A DNA stretch of 64,000 nt, taken from the NCBI GenBank assembly GCA_022846095.1, contig AP025583.1, positions 3,621,279 through 3,685,278 on the forward strand, read 5' to 3'. The notes under the pieces were generated by a model. The model saw only the letters and a program-made list of their open reading frames with translations, ran no database searches and was not told the DNA's origin. The DNA is from Oscillospiraceae bacterium. GTDB taxonomy: Bacteria; Bacillota; Clostridia; Oscillospirales; Oscillospiraceae. The translations under genes were made by a program, and so were the position numbers. This document shows, piece by piece, positions 23,974-32,721 of the stretch. Numbering within the stretch: the first letter of the stretch is position 1; every line of letters starts with the position of its first letter.

Positions 23974-25086
23974 TCAGCCCATATAGTCGATGAGCGACTG
24001 GGAGAGGATATTGGTGCCCACCTTCAGCGCGCTGTTGTAGCAGTACTGGGCCCATAAGAACTCGGTGATGGCGTCGGCCATGTTCACCTGCTCGATGCTG
24101 AGCACCTGCTCGTTGAGGCTGTTGCCCGCATCGGTGAGCCGCTCCTTGTTGTCGCTGAGGTAGGTGCAGCGGCTGTCCTGCTCCACGTAGGCGTTGCCCA
24201 CCTCGGCCAGGGCCTTGTCCAGCTTGCCCCCCAGCCGCTCGGCGTCCGCCGCGTCCTGCTCGGAGTCGAAGGCGCCGGTATCCGGGTCGCAGCGGGAGTA
24301 GATGTCGCCCAGGCGCTTGATCAGCGAGGCCGCGTTTTTGGGGTCCCCGTCGCCGTCCACCCCGAAGCCCAGGAAGTTCAGCCCCGAAAGGGCCCCGTTG
24401 AAGGCGCTGGCCGTGTTGAGCGTGCCGTCGCTGTTCTCGGACAGACCGGCCCCCACGTCGATATAGGCGCTCTCATAGCTCATGCGGGAGAGCGTTTCAA
24501 AGTCCGGGTTGTCCGCGTAGTACTGCGCCCACTCCGCCGAGAGGTCCCCGGCGTCCGGGTCGGGCGGCGTCCCGGCGGGCAGTCCGTCGGGCGATCCCGC
24601 GTCCACGGGCACGCCCCGGAACAGCAGCCCGCCGTCCTCGCTCCAGGAGAAGGGGACGCTGAGCCCGTCGCTGCCGGAGAAGAGGAAGCTGTCGCCGTAC
24701 TTGGTGTTCAGCGTCTGGACGATGGACTGGGCGGTGCCGTTGAGCACCTCGCCCAGCGGATCCCGCCCGCTGGCGGTAGGGTCGTTGGCCGCCCGCTTGG
24801 CGATCTCCTGCGCCGCGTCCTCCACCGCCTTTTTCACCGTGCCGGCGGCGGAGTTGGCCGCCTCGAACTTGCTGATCAGGCTGTTGGTGTTGGTCAGATA
24901 GTCGCTGTTGCGGGCAAAGGCCCGGCGGATCCGGAACGCCTGGGACGCCGCCGCGGGGTCCTCGGCGTAGCTGGTGAAGTTGCGCTGGGTGAGCACCTTG
25001 CTGCGCGCCGACTCCACGCTGCCGGAGGCGCGCAGCAGGCTGGATTTATAGGTGCGCAGGGTGCTGTTGGTGGTCACGCGGATCAT
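23974..25086 (-). CDS. flgL: Flagellar hook-filament junction protein FlgL (HAP3)
   Basis: FlgL forms the second junction ring between hook and filament. The 370-aa product has the flagellin-like N-terminal helix (MIRVTTNSTLRTYKSSLLRA and then PAAASQAFRIRRAF). The matching C-terminal helix (ADAITEFLWAQYCYNSALKVG, with NILSQSLIDYMG at the end) is also present. The central domain is acidic and Gly/Asp-rich. It follows flgK by 16 bp. Confidence 0.96.
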   Translation of the reverse strand: MIRVTTNSTLRTYKSSLLRASGSVESARSKVLTQRNFTSYAEDPAAASQAFRIRRAFARNSDYLTNTNSLISKFEAANSAAGTVKKAVEDAAQEIAKRAANDPTASGRDPLGEVLNGTAQSIVQTLNTKYGDSFLFSGSDGLSVPFSWSEDGGLLFRGVPVDAGSPDGLPAGTPPDPDAGDLSAEWAQYYADNPDFETLSRMSYESAYIDVGAGLSENSDGTLNTASAFNGALSGLNFLGFGVDGDGDPKNAASLIKRLGDIYSRCDPDTGAFDSEQDAADAERLGGKLDKALAEVGNAYVEQDSRCTYLSDNKERLTDAGNSLNEQVLSIEQVNMADAITEFLWAQYCYNSALKVGTNILSQSLIDYMG

Positions 25087-25102
25087 CGCTCCCGCTCCCT
25101 TC

Positions 25103-27181
25103 TTAACGGCCCACCACGCCGGTGCCGTTGATCAGCTTGTCCAGCGCCTCGTCCAGCGTGGTCATGAGGCGGCAGGCCGCCGCGTAGGATTTCTGGTACT
25201 GCATGAGGCTGGTGGCCTCGTCGTTGAGGTCCACGCCGGAGATGCCGTCCCGGCTGTTGGCCGTCTCGTCGGCCGCGGTGACGTAGTTTTGCAGCAGCGT
25301 GGTGGTAATGCGCTGGTCGTTGGCCAGCGTGCCGGTCACGTGGCCCAGCAGCTCCTGGAAGCTCCCGGTGAGGAAGGGCTCGTCCCCGTCCACCGCGTCC
25401 CACACGACGCTGCCCGCGGTATAGGCCTGGTCCCCGTCCAGCAGGGCGCGCAGGTGGAGGATATTGTCGGTGGCGGTGCTGTTGGGGCCCACCACGTCGG
25501 GCACGCCGTCCCCATCGGTGTCCAGGTTGGGGTCCTTGCCCGTGCCCGCCTCAAAGGAGTTGACGATGCGCACGTTGCCCACGGACCAGTCCTTGGAGAT
25601 GGAGATGTTGGCCGCGGTGACCCCCGCGGCGTCGTTGCCCTTGCTGCTGTTGCTGATGAGGTTGCCGCCCAGCTTGACGCCGTCGGCCTCCAGCTGTGTA
25701 CGCAGCGCGTCGGTCAGCTCGGTCTCCCGGGTCAGGTTCACCGTGTCTCCCCCGGCGTCGGTATAGGTGATGGGCGCGCCGCTGCGGTCCAGGTAGTTGC
25801 CCTTGCTGTCCATCAGGTAGCCGTTGTTGGCCCCGTTGAGCACCTGCGCGAGCTTCTGGGCCAGGGAGTCCAGGGATTTTTGGTAGTAGGGGATCCCCCG
25901 CTTGGTCGTGGCTCTTTTGTCCTCCGAAAGGGCGCTCTCGGTGGTGTACTCGCCCGCCTCGGTCAGCAGCTCACGGCTGGCCTGGAGGGAGCCCAGCAGA
26001 TCCGTGTCCCCCACGTGGGCCGTGCCCGAGGTGGACGTGGTCTGGATGTAGTAGGTCTCCGTGCCGTCCCTGGCGGTGGCCTTGATCACCGCGTGGCTCA
26101 GCACCGTGCCGTCCCGCTGCGCCCCCGTGGGCAGCGCCCCGGCGGCGGCCTGGGCGTCCGCCTGCGTGGCGTAGGCGGTGCTGCCCAGCTTGACGCAGCT
26201 GAGCACCCGGTCCTTCGCGTCCTTCAGCGCGCCGAAGTCCAGGTAGTAGTCCACCTGCTCCGCCTCGTCCGCGTCGCCGGTGGGCGTCCCGTCCGGCTTC
26301 AGGTAGGGCGGGAGGGCCGGGTCGCCGGCAAACGCGGGGTTTGCCTTGGGCCGCTGGACCACCGCCACCTCGCCGGCATAGCTGCCGTCCACCAGCGTGT
26401 ACTGGGGGGAGCCGTCGTTCTCCGCGGTGCGGATGACCAGCTTGTCCACCGTGCTGCCCGCGCCGATGCTCACCGCCTGGTACTCCACCTTGATTTTGAC
26501 GTATTTGGACAGCTCGTCGATGTACAGGTTGCGCTGGTCCTTCAGCTCCAGGGCCGCGTCCCCGTGGATCTCGCTCTTCTGGATGGAGTCGTTCAGATCC
26601 CGGATGCGCACCAGCAGGCTGTTCACCGCGCCCACGTCCCCCTTGAGCTCGTCGCTGTGCGCCTTCTGGAGGCCCTCCAGCTTCTCCGCATAGTCATTAA
26701 ATAGCTTGACCAGCGCCTCGGCGGAGGTGCGCACCAGGCTGTCCGCCGACTGGGAGCCCACGTTGGAGGAGAGGTTCTGGACCATTTTTACCAGATCGTT
26801 GAACTGCGCCTCAATAATCCCGTCGTGATCCGTCCCGTCGTAGACCTCGTCCAGCAGCTTCGCCAGATCCTCCAGGCCCGCCAGCTTGGCGTCCGCGGCC
26901 CCCACGCTGGCCGACTCGTCCCGGTAGCGGATGTCCAGGTAGGGGTCCCGCAGCTGGGAGACCCCCGTGGTCAGCACGCCGGAGCCCACGTAGGTGTCGT
27001 ACACCGACTGGTAGCGGTCCTTGCCCCCCACCCGCAGGCTCATCTGGTCCAGGCGCTGGCGGGTGTAGCCCTGGGTGTTGATGTTGGTGATGTTGTGGCC
27101 CGTGACATCCAGGCCCTTCTGCGCGGCGTAGATCCCCAGCCGCGCGGTGGTGAAAGCCCCGAAGGTGCTGTAGCTTCTCAT
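25103..27181 (-). CDS. flgK: Flagellar hook-associated protein FlgK (HAP1)
   Basis: FlgK is the first hook-filament junction protein. The 692-aa product carries the rod/hook-type N-terminus (TARLGIYAAQKGLDVTGHNI and TNINTQGYTRQR) and the C-terminal helix (LNDEATSLMQYQKSYAAACRLM then TLDEALDKLINGTGVVGR). The large middle domain has a DTDGDG-type loop that may bind calcium. Length is at the high end for the family. The neighbours flgN (chaperone) and flgL agree. Confidence 0.97.
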   Translation of the reverse strand: MRSYSTFGAFTTARLGIYAAQKGLDVTGHNITNINTQGYTRQRLDQMSLRVGGKDRYQSVYDTYVGSGVLTTGVSQLRDPYLDIRYRDESASVGAADAKLAGLEDLAKLLDEVYDGTDHDGIIEAQFNDLVKMVQNLSSNVGSQSADSLVRTSAEALVKLFNDYAEKLEGLQKAHSDELKGDVGAVNSLLVRIRDLNDSIQKSEIHGDAALELKDQRNLYIDELSKYVKIKVEYQAVSIGAGSTVDKLVIRTAENDGSPQYTLVDGSYAGEVAVVQRPKANPAFAGDPALPPYLKPDGTPTGDADEAEQVDYYLDFGALKDAKDRVLSCVKLGSTAYATQADAQAAAGALPTGAQRDGTVLSHAVIKATARDGTETYYIQTTSTSGTAHVGDTDLLGSLQASRELLTEAGEYTTESALSEDKRATTKRGIPYYQKSLDSLAQKLAQVLNGANNGYLMDSKGNYLDRSGAPITYTDAGGDTVNLTRETELTDALRTQLEADGVKLGGNLISNSSKGNDAAGVTAANISISKDWSVGNVRIVNSFEAGTGKDPNLDTDGDGVPDVVGPNSTATDNILHLRALLDGDQAYTAGSVVWDAVDGDEPFLTGSFQELLGHVTGTLANDQRITTTLLQNYVTAADETANSRDGISGVDLNDEATSLMQYQKSYAAACRLMTTLDEALDKLINGTGVVGR

Positions 27182-27200
27182 GCCTTATCCCCCCGTGGAG

Positions 27201-27677
27201 TTATGCCCTGAAATCCGTGCGCATGGGCCCCGGCGGCGCGGGAGTTTCCCCCGCGTAGCCCGCGCCGGGCGGCTGCTCCGCCCCCATGTCCCGCAGGGCT
27301 ATTTCTATCTGGTGCAGGTTGCACTCCAGCGTGCTGCGCGCCACCTCGGCCGCGCCACGGTAGAGCCGGTACTGCCCGCGCAGCGCCTCGGCGACCCGCC
27401 TGGCCTCGGCCCTGCACTCCGCCGGGGCCCGCTCGGCCAGGGCGTCCAGCCCCAGGCCCTCCAGGCCCAGCGCTTGCTGGGCGGCGGCGCGCTTTTGCTC
27501 GCAGCCCCGCAGGGCCAGGCCCAGGGCCTGTTCCTGCCGGATGCACTCGTTCAGCCCCTCCAGGTCGTCCTCCCGGACGGCCCGGCTCTTTTTCCGCTGT
27601 ATCCCGGTCAGCTTCTCCAGCAGCTCCCCCGCCTCACGCAGCAGCGAGAGGTAGCCCTTAAAGTCCGTCTGTTTCAT
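27201..27677 (-). CDS. flgN: Flagellar export chaperone FlgN
   Basis: FlgN is the cytoplasmic chaperone for FlgK and FlgL. The 158-aa product is mostly helical with heptad-like spacing and has the family motif around LTGIQRKKSRAVREDDLEGLNECIRQEQAL, seen as IQRKKSRAVREDDLEGLNE. The ATG at 27677 is preceded by GAGAGGAG and overlaps the end of flgM. It lies between flgM and its client flgK, as usual. Confidence 0.9.
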   Translation of the reverse strand: MKQTDFKGYLSLLREAGELLEKLTGIQRKKSRAVREDDLEGLNECIRQEQALGLALRGCEQKRAAAQQALGLEGLGLDALAERAPAECRAEARRVAEALRGQYRLYRGAAEVARSTLECNLHQIEIALRDMGAEQPPGAGYAGETPAPPGPMRTDFRA

Positions 27678-27984
27678 GCGCGCTCCTCTCCAGCAGCAGC
27701 CTGGCCGCAAGGGCGGAGGGGTCCGCCCTGTACAGCCCCCGGCGCACCTCCAGGCCCACGCGCTGGATGTCCCCCGTGGTATGCACCGTGCGCACCTCCC
27801 GGCTCAGCCGGGCCGCCAGCTCCCGCTGGAACTTCTGCTCGCCCGACGGCGCGCCGGAGATCTCCACCTGATCATAACTCCGCCCGGCCTCCGGGGCCTG
27901 TTCCGCGCCCGCGGGGCCGTTCCTGTGCGCCGGCGGCGGGAAAAGGGGCGGGACAGCGCCCGCGCCGTTGGCTGTTACCATCAT
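27658..27984 (-). CDS. flgM: Anti-sigma-28 factor FlgM
   Basis: FlgM holds the flagellar sigma factor inactive until it is exported through the finished hook. The 108-aa product has a disordered Pro/Gly-rich N-terminal half and the helical sigma-binding C-terminal half, including DQVEISGAPS and the closing YRADPSALAARLLLERS, both typical for Gram-positive FlgM. Several ATGs cluster at 27981-27990; I favour 27984 because a G-run ends six bases before it. It overlaps flgN by 20 bp. Confidence 0.85.
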   Translation of the reverse strand: MMVTANGAGAVPPLFPPPAHRNGPAGAEQAPEAGRSYDQVEISGAPSGEQKFQRELAARLSREVRTVHTTGDIQRVGLEVRRGLYRADPSALAARLLLERSAHETDGL

Positions 27985-28055
27985 GTTCATCCCCCCGGAT
28001 CGTCGGGGCCTGCCGCCCCGGTCGCTGCGCACGTCAGGTGTGTGTCTACACCTAT

Positions 28056-28063
28056 ATATCGAT
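28056..28063 (-). promoter_or_regulatory. Possible sigma-28-like -10 element before flgM
   Basis: In the AT-rich gap between cheB and flgM the minus strand reads ATCGATAT, close to the sigma-28 -10 consensus GCCGATAT. No good TAAA-type -35 stands at the expected distance. It could give flgM-flgN-flgK-flgL its own late promoter in addition to readthrough from cheA. This is weak evidence. Confidence 0.3.
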
Positions 28064-28117
28064 AAATTTTGTAAAAGGATAAGGCATACTGGAAAACTTT
28101 TTTCAATTCCGGGCGGA

Positions 28118-29161
28118 TTACCGGCCGTTGAGGTGGCGCACCAGGACGCCCGCGATGGCCTCGCAGGAGGCCTGGATCTGCACCGCGCCGATGTCGTTGG
28201 CCACCATCGGCATCCCGTAGACCACGCAGGAGGCCTTGTCCTGCCCGATGGTGTAGGCCCCCGCCCGGCGCATGGCCAGCAGGCCGTCGGCCCCGTCCCG
28301 GCCCATGCCCGTCATGATGATCCCCACCATGGCGCACCGCACGCCGTCCGCCATGGACTGGAACAGCGCGTCCACCGATGGGCGGTGGCCGCTGACCTTC
28401 TCCCCCGGCTTGCAGGCGAGCACGTAGCGGCCGCCCATGCGCAGCACCCGCGCCTGGAAATCCGCGGGCGCCACCAGGGCCAGGCCCCGCCGGATCTCGT
28501 CGCCGTCCGCCGCCTCGCGCACCTCCATCCGGCACAGGCGGTTGAGGCGCTCGGCGTACATCTTGGTAAACCCAGGGGGCATGTGCTGGACGATCACCAT
28601 GCCCGGGATGTCCTCGGGCAGGCGCTTCATGACCTCCAGCGTGGCCTCGGTACCCCCGGTGGAGGCGCCCAGGCCGATGATGGTCTGCCGCGCGGCGGCC
28701 CCGCCCAGGGCCGGGATCCCGGGCGCCGCGGCGGCGGGCGCGCCCGCCGGGGGCCGGGCCTGGCGCACCCTGGCGTAGGAGGCCACCACGATTTTCTGCG
28801 TCAGCGCGCCGATAAACTCCTCCCGGCTCTGGCCGCCGTCCGGCTTGCGGACAAAGTCCACCGCCCCCGCGGCCAGCGCGTCGAACACCCTGAGGTCCAG
28901 GGAGGAGACCAGGATCACGGGCAGGCGGCACACGGGCAGCAGCTGCTTGAGCAGCTCGATCCCGCTCATGCCCGGCATCTCCACGTCCAGCGTCATCACG
29001 TCCGGCTGGAGCTGCGCCACCTTCTTCAGCGCGTCCCCCGCGTTGACGGCATAGCCCACCACCTCCAGGCCCGGCTGCCGGGACAGGCCGGTGATCAGCA
29101 CGTTGCGGGCCACGGCGGAGTCGTCCACCACCATCACGCGCACTTTTTTCCCTGTGTCCAT
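28118..29161 (-). CDS. cheB: Chemotaxis response regulator protein-glutamate methylesterase CheB
   Basis: CheB removes methyl groups from, or deamidates, chemoreceptor glutamates when phosphorylated by CheA. The 347-aa product has a receiver with D13/D14 and phospho-acceptor D59 (VMTLDVEMPGMSG), a linker, and the methylesterase domain with catalytic S167 (GASTGG), H193 (VQHMPPGFTK) and D289 (MTGMGRDGADG). I moved the start to the ATG at 29161 because GAGGGAGG lies eight bases upstream. It follows cheR by 30 bp. Confidence 0.97.
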   Translation of the reverse strand: MDTGKKVRVMVVDDSAVARNVLITGLSRQPGLEVVGYAVNAGDALKKVAQLQPDVMTLDVEMPGMSGIELLKQLLPVCRLPVILVSSLDLRVFDALAAGAVDFVRKPDGGQSREEFIGALTQKIVVASYARVRQARPPAGAPAAAAPGIPALGGAAARQTIIGLGASTGGTEATLEVMKRLPEDIPGMVIVQHMPPGFTKMYAERLNRLCRMEVREAADGDEIRRGLALVAPADFQARVLRMGGRYVLACKPGEKVSGHRPSVDALFQSMADGVRCAMVGIIMTGMGRDGADGLLAMRRAGAYTIGQDKASCVVYGMPMVANDIGAVQIQASCEAIAGVLVRHLNGR

Positions 29162-29191
29162 ACTGTGTTCCTCCCTCGGCACTTGCCGCCC

Positions 29192-30001
29192 TTACGGCCT
29201 TTGAAACGTCGCCGGGGCGAGAAAACGGTAGCCAACGCTCCGGTCCAGCGTCTCCGAGTGCCCGATCAGCAGGTAGCCGCCGGGCACGAGCGCGTCGTAA
29301 AACCGCCGGACCAGGCTGTCCTTGGTCTCCTGGTCAAAATAAATCATCACGTTCCGGCAGAAAATCACGTCGAACTTGAGCCGGAAGCGGATGGGGTCCA
29401 TCAAATTGAAGGTGCGGAAGATCACGTTGTCCCGTATGACAGGGGCCACCCGGTAGCGCCCCGTCGCCCTGTCCTGCTCAAAAAAGCGCCGCCGCCAGGC
29501 GGACGGGATAGTGTCCGGCAGCTCGTACAGCCCCGTCTGGGCCGCGTCCAGGGCGCGCTGGGAGATGTCCGTGGCGAGGATCCTGGTGTCCCACTCCCCC
29601 GCCTGCAGGCCCAGGTAGTCCAGCAGGTACATGGAGATGGTGTAGGGCTCCTCCCCCGTGGAGCAGCCCGCGCTCCAGATGCTCAGCACCCGGTCCCGCC
29701 GGTGGCGGCTGACGATGTCCGGCAGGATGACGTTCCTGAAAAAGGAGAAGTGCTCCTCCTCCCGCATAAAAAAGGTGTAGTTGGTGGTCAGCTTGTTGAG
29801 CACCAGCTCCACGTCGTCGGCGTGGCGCTCCCGGAGCAGGTGGTCGATAAAGGGCCCGAAGCCCTGGTAGCCCTTCTGCTGCACGGCGGCGGAGAGCCGG
29901 CTGGTGATCAGCTGCTTTTTCTTGGTCAGGTCGATCCCGTAGTTTTGCTGGATGAACCGGGTCAGCCGCGTAAAATCGGCGTCCGATATGGTCATTGACA
30001 C
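29192..30001 (-). CDS. cheR: Chemotaxis protein methyltransferase CheR
   Basis: CheR methylates chemoreceptor glutamates with S-adenosylmethionine. The 269-aa product has the helical N-terminal CheR domain (FTRLTRFIQQNYGIDLTKKK in part) and the SAM-binding domain with the hallmark SAGCSTGEEPYTISMYL, followed by DVIFCRNVMIYFDQETK and LLIGHSETL. A GTG start at 30001 follows GGGGGGA. It lies between cheW and cheB. Confidence 0.97.
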   Translation of the reverse strand: MSMTISDADFTRLTRFIQQNYGIDLTKKKQLITSRLSAAVQQKGYQGFGPFIDHLLRERHADDVELVLNKLTTNYTFFMREEEHFSFFRNVILPDIVSRHRRDRVLSIWSAGCSTGEEPYTISMYLLDYLGLQAGEWDTRILATDISQRALDAAQTGLYELPDTIPSAWRRRFFEQDRATGRYRVAPVIRDNVIFRTFNLMDPIRFRLKFDVIFCRNVMIYFDQETKDSLVRRFYDALVPGGYLLIGHSETLDRSVGYRFLAPATFQRP

Positions 30002-30032
30002 GCTTAAATCCCCCCAGGACGTATTCTCCGGC

Positions 30033-30506
30033 TCAGTTTTCCAGCAGCAGGGCGCAGTCCAGGATCAGCATGGTCCTGCCGTCCTGGAGCGCGCACATGC
30101 CCGAAATCAGCTTCTGTGCGTTGTGGGCGGGCACCGGCAGGATGTTCTGCGCCGGTATGTCCACCAGCTGCGCCACCGCGTCCACCGTCACCCCCATCTG
30201 GCTGCCCGCCATACTCAGCACCATGATGCAGCAGTCCTCCCGGGGCATCTTGCCCATGCGCAGGCGGAAGTCGATGATGGGGATGATCTGCCCCCTGAGG
30301 TTGATGATCCCGCCCACGTACTCCGGCACCATGGGCAGGTGGGTCACGGCGTGGTTGGTGAGGATCTCCACCACGTACGCCACCTTGACCCCGAAGAGCA
30401 GCCCGTCCGACGCGAACATCAAAAACTTCTCCATCTGCACGTCCGGGGCCGCCTCGGCGGCGGCCACCCGCCCCTCTACGGATAAAATCGTCGTTTCTTC
30501 GCTCAT
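30033..30506 (-). CDS. cheW: Chemotaxis coupling protein CheW
   Basis: CheW couples chemoreceptors to the kinase CheA. The 157-aa product is a single CheW domain with the text FLMFASDGLLFGVKVAYVVEI, split as FLMFASDGLLFG and VKVAYVVEI, plus the conserved VPEYVGGIINLRGQIIPIIDF in the middle (VGGIINLRGQIIPIIDF). It follows cheA by 36 bp. Confidence 0.97.
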   Translation of the reverse strand: MSEETTILSVEGRVAAAEAAPDVQMEKFLMFASDGLLFGVKVAYVVEILTNHAVTHLPMVPEYVGGIINLRGQIIPIIDFRLRMGKMPREDCCIMVLSMAGSQMGVTVDAVAQLVDIPAQNILPVPAHNAQKLISGMCALQDGRTMLILDCALLLEN

Positions 30507-30542
30507 GCCCGTTCCTCCTCTTTCCGCATGCCGCCCGCCCCG

Positions 30543-32612
30543 TCAGCGCACCAGGGAGTAGAGGTTGGCGGCGTCCAGGATAATGCTGATGTTCCCGTCC
30601 CCCAGGATGGTGCAGCCCGTGATGCCCCGCTCCTTGATGCCGAAGGCGTTCACGTAGGCGGGCAGCGGCTTGACCACCACCTGCTGCTCCCCCATCAGCT
30701 CGTCCACGAACAGGCAGTAGGAGCACTCACCCGCCTCCAGCCACAGCACGATGCCGTCCTCGATCTCGTCGCACCCGCCCTCCAGGCTGTAGAGCTCCTT
30801 CACCCGCAGGACGGGGTAGAAGCTGTCCATGCACTTGAGCATCTCGCCCCGGGCGGCGTCGTGGATCACGTCCCCTGCGCCCACCTTGAAGGACTGGCGG
30901 ATATTGTTGATGGGGATGGTGAAGATGGAGCCGCCCACCGCCACCTCCATCCCGTCCATAATCGCCATGGTCAGCGGGATTTTCAGCGTGGTGGTCATGC
31001 CCACCCCCGGCTCGCTGGAGATGGACACCGTGCCGCCCACCTCCTCCACGTTCTTTTTCACCACGTCCATGCCCACACCGCGGCCGGAGAACTCCGTCAC
31101 CTCGGTATTGGTGGAGAAGCCGGGCATGAGCAGGAAGTTGAGGATCTCCCTGTGGGAGTAGTCCACGTCCGGGCTGGCCAGCCCCGCCCGGACGGCCTTG
31201 GCCAGCACCGCGTCGCAGTTGACCCCCTGGCCGTCGTCCTTCACCTCGATGATCACCTCGCCGCCGGTGTGGCGGGCGGAGAGCACAATCTCCCCCACCG
31301 GGTCCTTCCCCGCGGCGGTCCGCGCCTCCTCGTCCGCCTCGATGCCGTGGTCCATGGAGTTGCGCACGATGTGCATGATGGGGTCGCCGATGCTGTCCAC
31401 GATGGTCTTGTCCACCTCGGTGTCCTCCCCCACCAGGGTCAGCCGCGCCCGCTTGCCCAGCTTTTTCCCCATGTCCCGCACGATGCGGTTCATCTTCTGG
31501 AAGGTGGCGGAGACGGGGACCATGCGCAGGGACATGGACACGTCCTGCAGCTCGTCGGTGAGCTTGCGCAGCTGCCGCGCGGACTTGGTGAAGCTGTCCA
31601 GCTTCAGCCCGCGCAGGTCCGGCGAGGCGGTGACCATGGACTCGGTGATGACGATCTCCCCCACCACGGCCATCAGCTCGTCCAGCTTGCTCAGGTTGAC
31701 GCTGATCAGGCTCTCCCGGGTGTGCCCGGGCTCCTGCGCCCCGGCCGGGGCCTTGGCCTGGGGCGCGCCGGGCTTCTTCCGCTCCGGCGCCGCGTCCGCG
31801 GGGGCCTGCGCCTCCCGGTCCACCGTCTGGTAGGTCCGCACCGATCCGGCCCCGGTCACCACGTGCACGGCGTTGTCCCGGTCCTCCCGGCTGCGGAAGG
31901 CCAGCCAGAAGCCCCGCTCGGCAATGGCCTCCGCCGTCTCCGGCTGGCTCTCCACCCCGGCGGGGTCATAGGTAAAGTCGCCCTCCGCGCAGAAATCCCG
32001 GATGGAGGACACCAGCATGAACGCCCGCAGGTTCTCCATGCCGCTCCCCTCGTCGAAATACACCTGTATCAGATAGGGGTAGGCGCCGTCCATGGCCGGA
32101 GGCGTCTCCGCCTGCGGCGTCCCCCCGGCGGCCCGCCCCGGGCCCTCCGGCTGGGCCGGGGCCTCCGCCCCGGGCGCGGGGGCGTCTCCGGCGCCGTCCT
32201 GCCCCTGTATTTTTGCGATGAGGCTATTAATTTTTTCGATCAAGGTGCCGATATTCTCACAGAGAGGCTGTTCGCCCTCCACCTTCTCCATCTCGCCCCG
32301 GAAGTAGTCCACCGCCTGGAACATCAGGTCGAAGAGCGCCCCCCGGTGTTCCTCCGGGACGATCTCCATCCCCTTTTCCCGGATGATGAAGAACAGATCC
32401 TCGATGCGGTGGGCCACCGTCATCAGGGAGTTGTACTCCATCATGGCCGAGGAGCCCTTGATGGTGTGCATAATCCGAAAAATCTCGTTGACGTCGCCAG
32501 GGGAAAAGACGGCCGCCCGCTCGGCGGCGAGGACGATGCTGTCCAGCTGCTCCAGGAGGGTATTCGTCTCATAGAGGTACATGTCCAGGATGCTGTCGTT
32601 TCCGCTGCCCAT
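30543..32612 (-). CDS. cheA: Chemotaxis histidine kinase CheA
   Basis: CheA is the receptor-coupled kinase phosphorylating CheY and CheB. The 689-aa product has an HPt domain with phospho-His H49 (IMHTIKGSSAMM), an acidic Pro-rich linker, a P2-like CheY/CheB-binding domain (about residues 190-280), the dimerisation helix, the HATPase domain (N-box MHIVRNSMDHGIE, G1 VKDDGQGVN, G2 around FSGRGVGMDVV) and a C-terminal CheW-like domain. The ATG at 32612 is supported by AAGGTGG upstream; the frame extends further upstream into the promoter region but without support. It is the first gene of the minus-strand chemotaxis operon. Confidence 0.97.
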   Translation of the reverse strand: MGSGNDSILDMYLYETNTLLEQLDSIVLAAERAAVFSPGDVNEIFRIMHTIKGSSAMMEYNSLMTVAHRIEDLFFIIREKGMEIVPEEHRGALFDLMFQAVDYFRGEMEKVEGEQPLCENIGTLIEKINSLIAKIQGQDGAGDAPAPGAEAPAQPEGPGRAAGGTPQAETPPAMDGAYPYLIQVYFDEGSGMENLRAFMLVSSIRDFCAEGDFTYDPAGVESQPETAEAIAERGFWLAFRSREDRDNAVHVVTGAGSVRTYQTVDREAQAPADAAPERKKPGAPQAKAPAGAQEPGHTRESLISVNLSKLDELMAVVGEIVITESMVTASPDLRGLKLDSFTKSARQLRKLTDELQDVSMSLRMVPVSATFQKMNRIVRDMGKKLGKRARLTLVGEDTEVDKTIVDSIGDPIMHIVRNSMDHGIEADEEARTAAGKDPVGEIVLSARHTGGEVIIEVKDDGQGVNCDAVLAKAVRAGLASPDVDYSHREILNFLLMPGFSTNTEVTEFSGRGVGMDVVKKNVEEVGGTVSISSEPGVGMTTTLKIPLTMAIMDGMEVAVGGSIFTIPINNIRQSFKVGAGDVIHDAARGEMLKCMDSFYPVLRVKELYSLEGGCDEIEDGIVLWLEAGECSYCLFVDELMGEQQVVVKPLPAYVNAFGIKERGITGCTILGDGNISIILDAANLYSLVR

Positions 32613-32656
32613 AGAAAGCGCCACCTTTTTGCAAGTTAATCGGTATTTCACTCTAA

Positions 32657-32682
32657 ATATCGGCCCGTCCCCCCAAAAGTTA
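32657..32682 (-). promoter_or_regulatory. Sigma-28 (FliA/SigD)-type promoter for cheA
   Basis: On the minus strand TAACTTTT (32675-32682) and GCCGATAT (32657-32664) are separated by 10 bp, an excellent fit to the sigma-28 consensus (TAAA-type -35 with GCCGATA-type -10). It lies 45 bp upstream of the cheA ATG. Chemotaxis genes under the late flagellar sigma factor fit the presence of the anti-sigma gene flgM in the same operon. Confidence 0.75.
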
Positions 32683-32721
32683 AGATCCCTGTGCAAAGTT
32701 TTATGAAAGGGAGTGGCGCAT

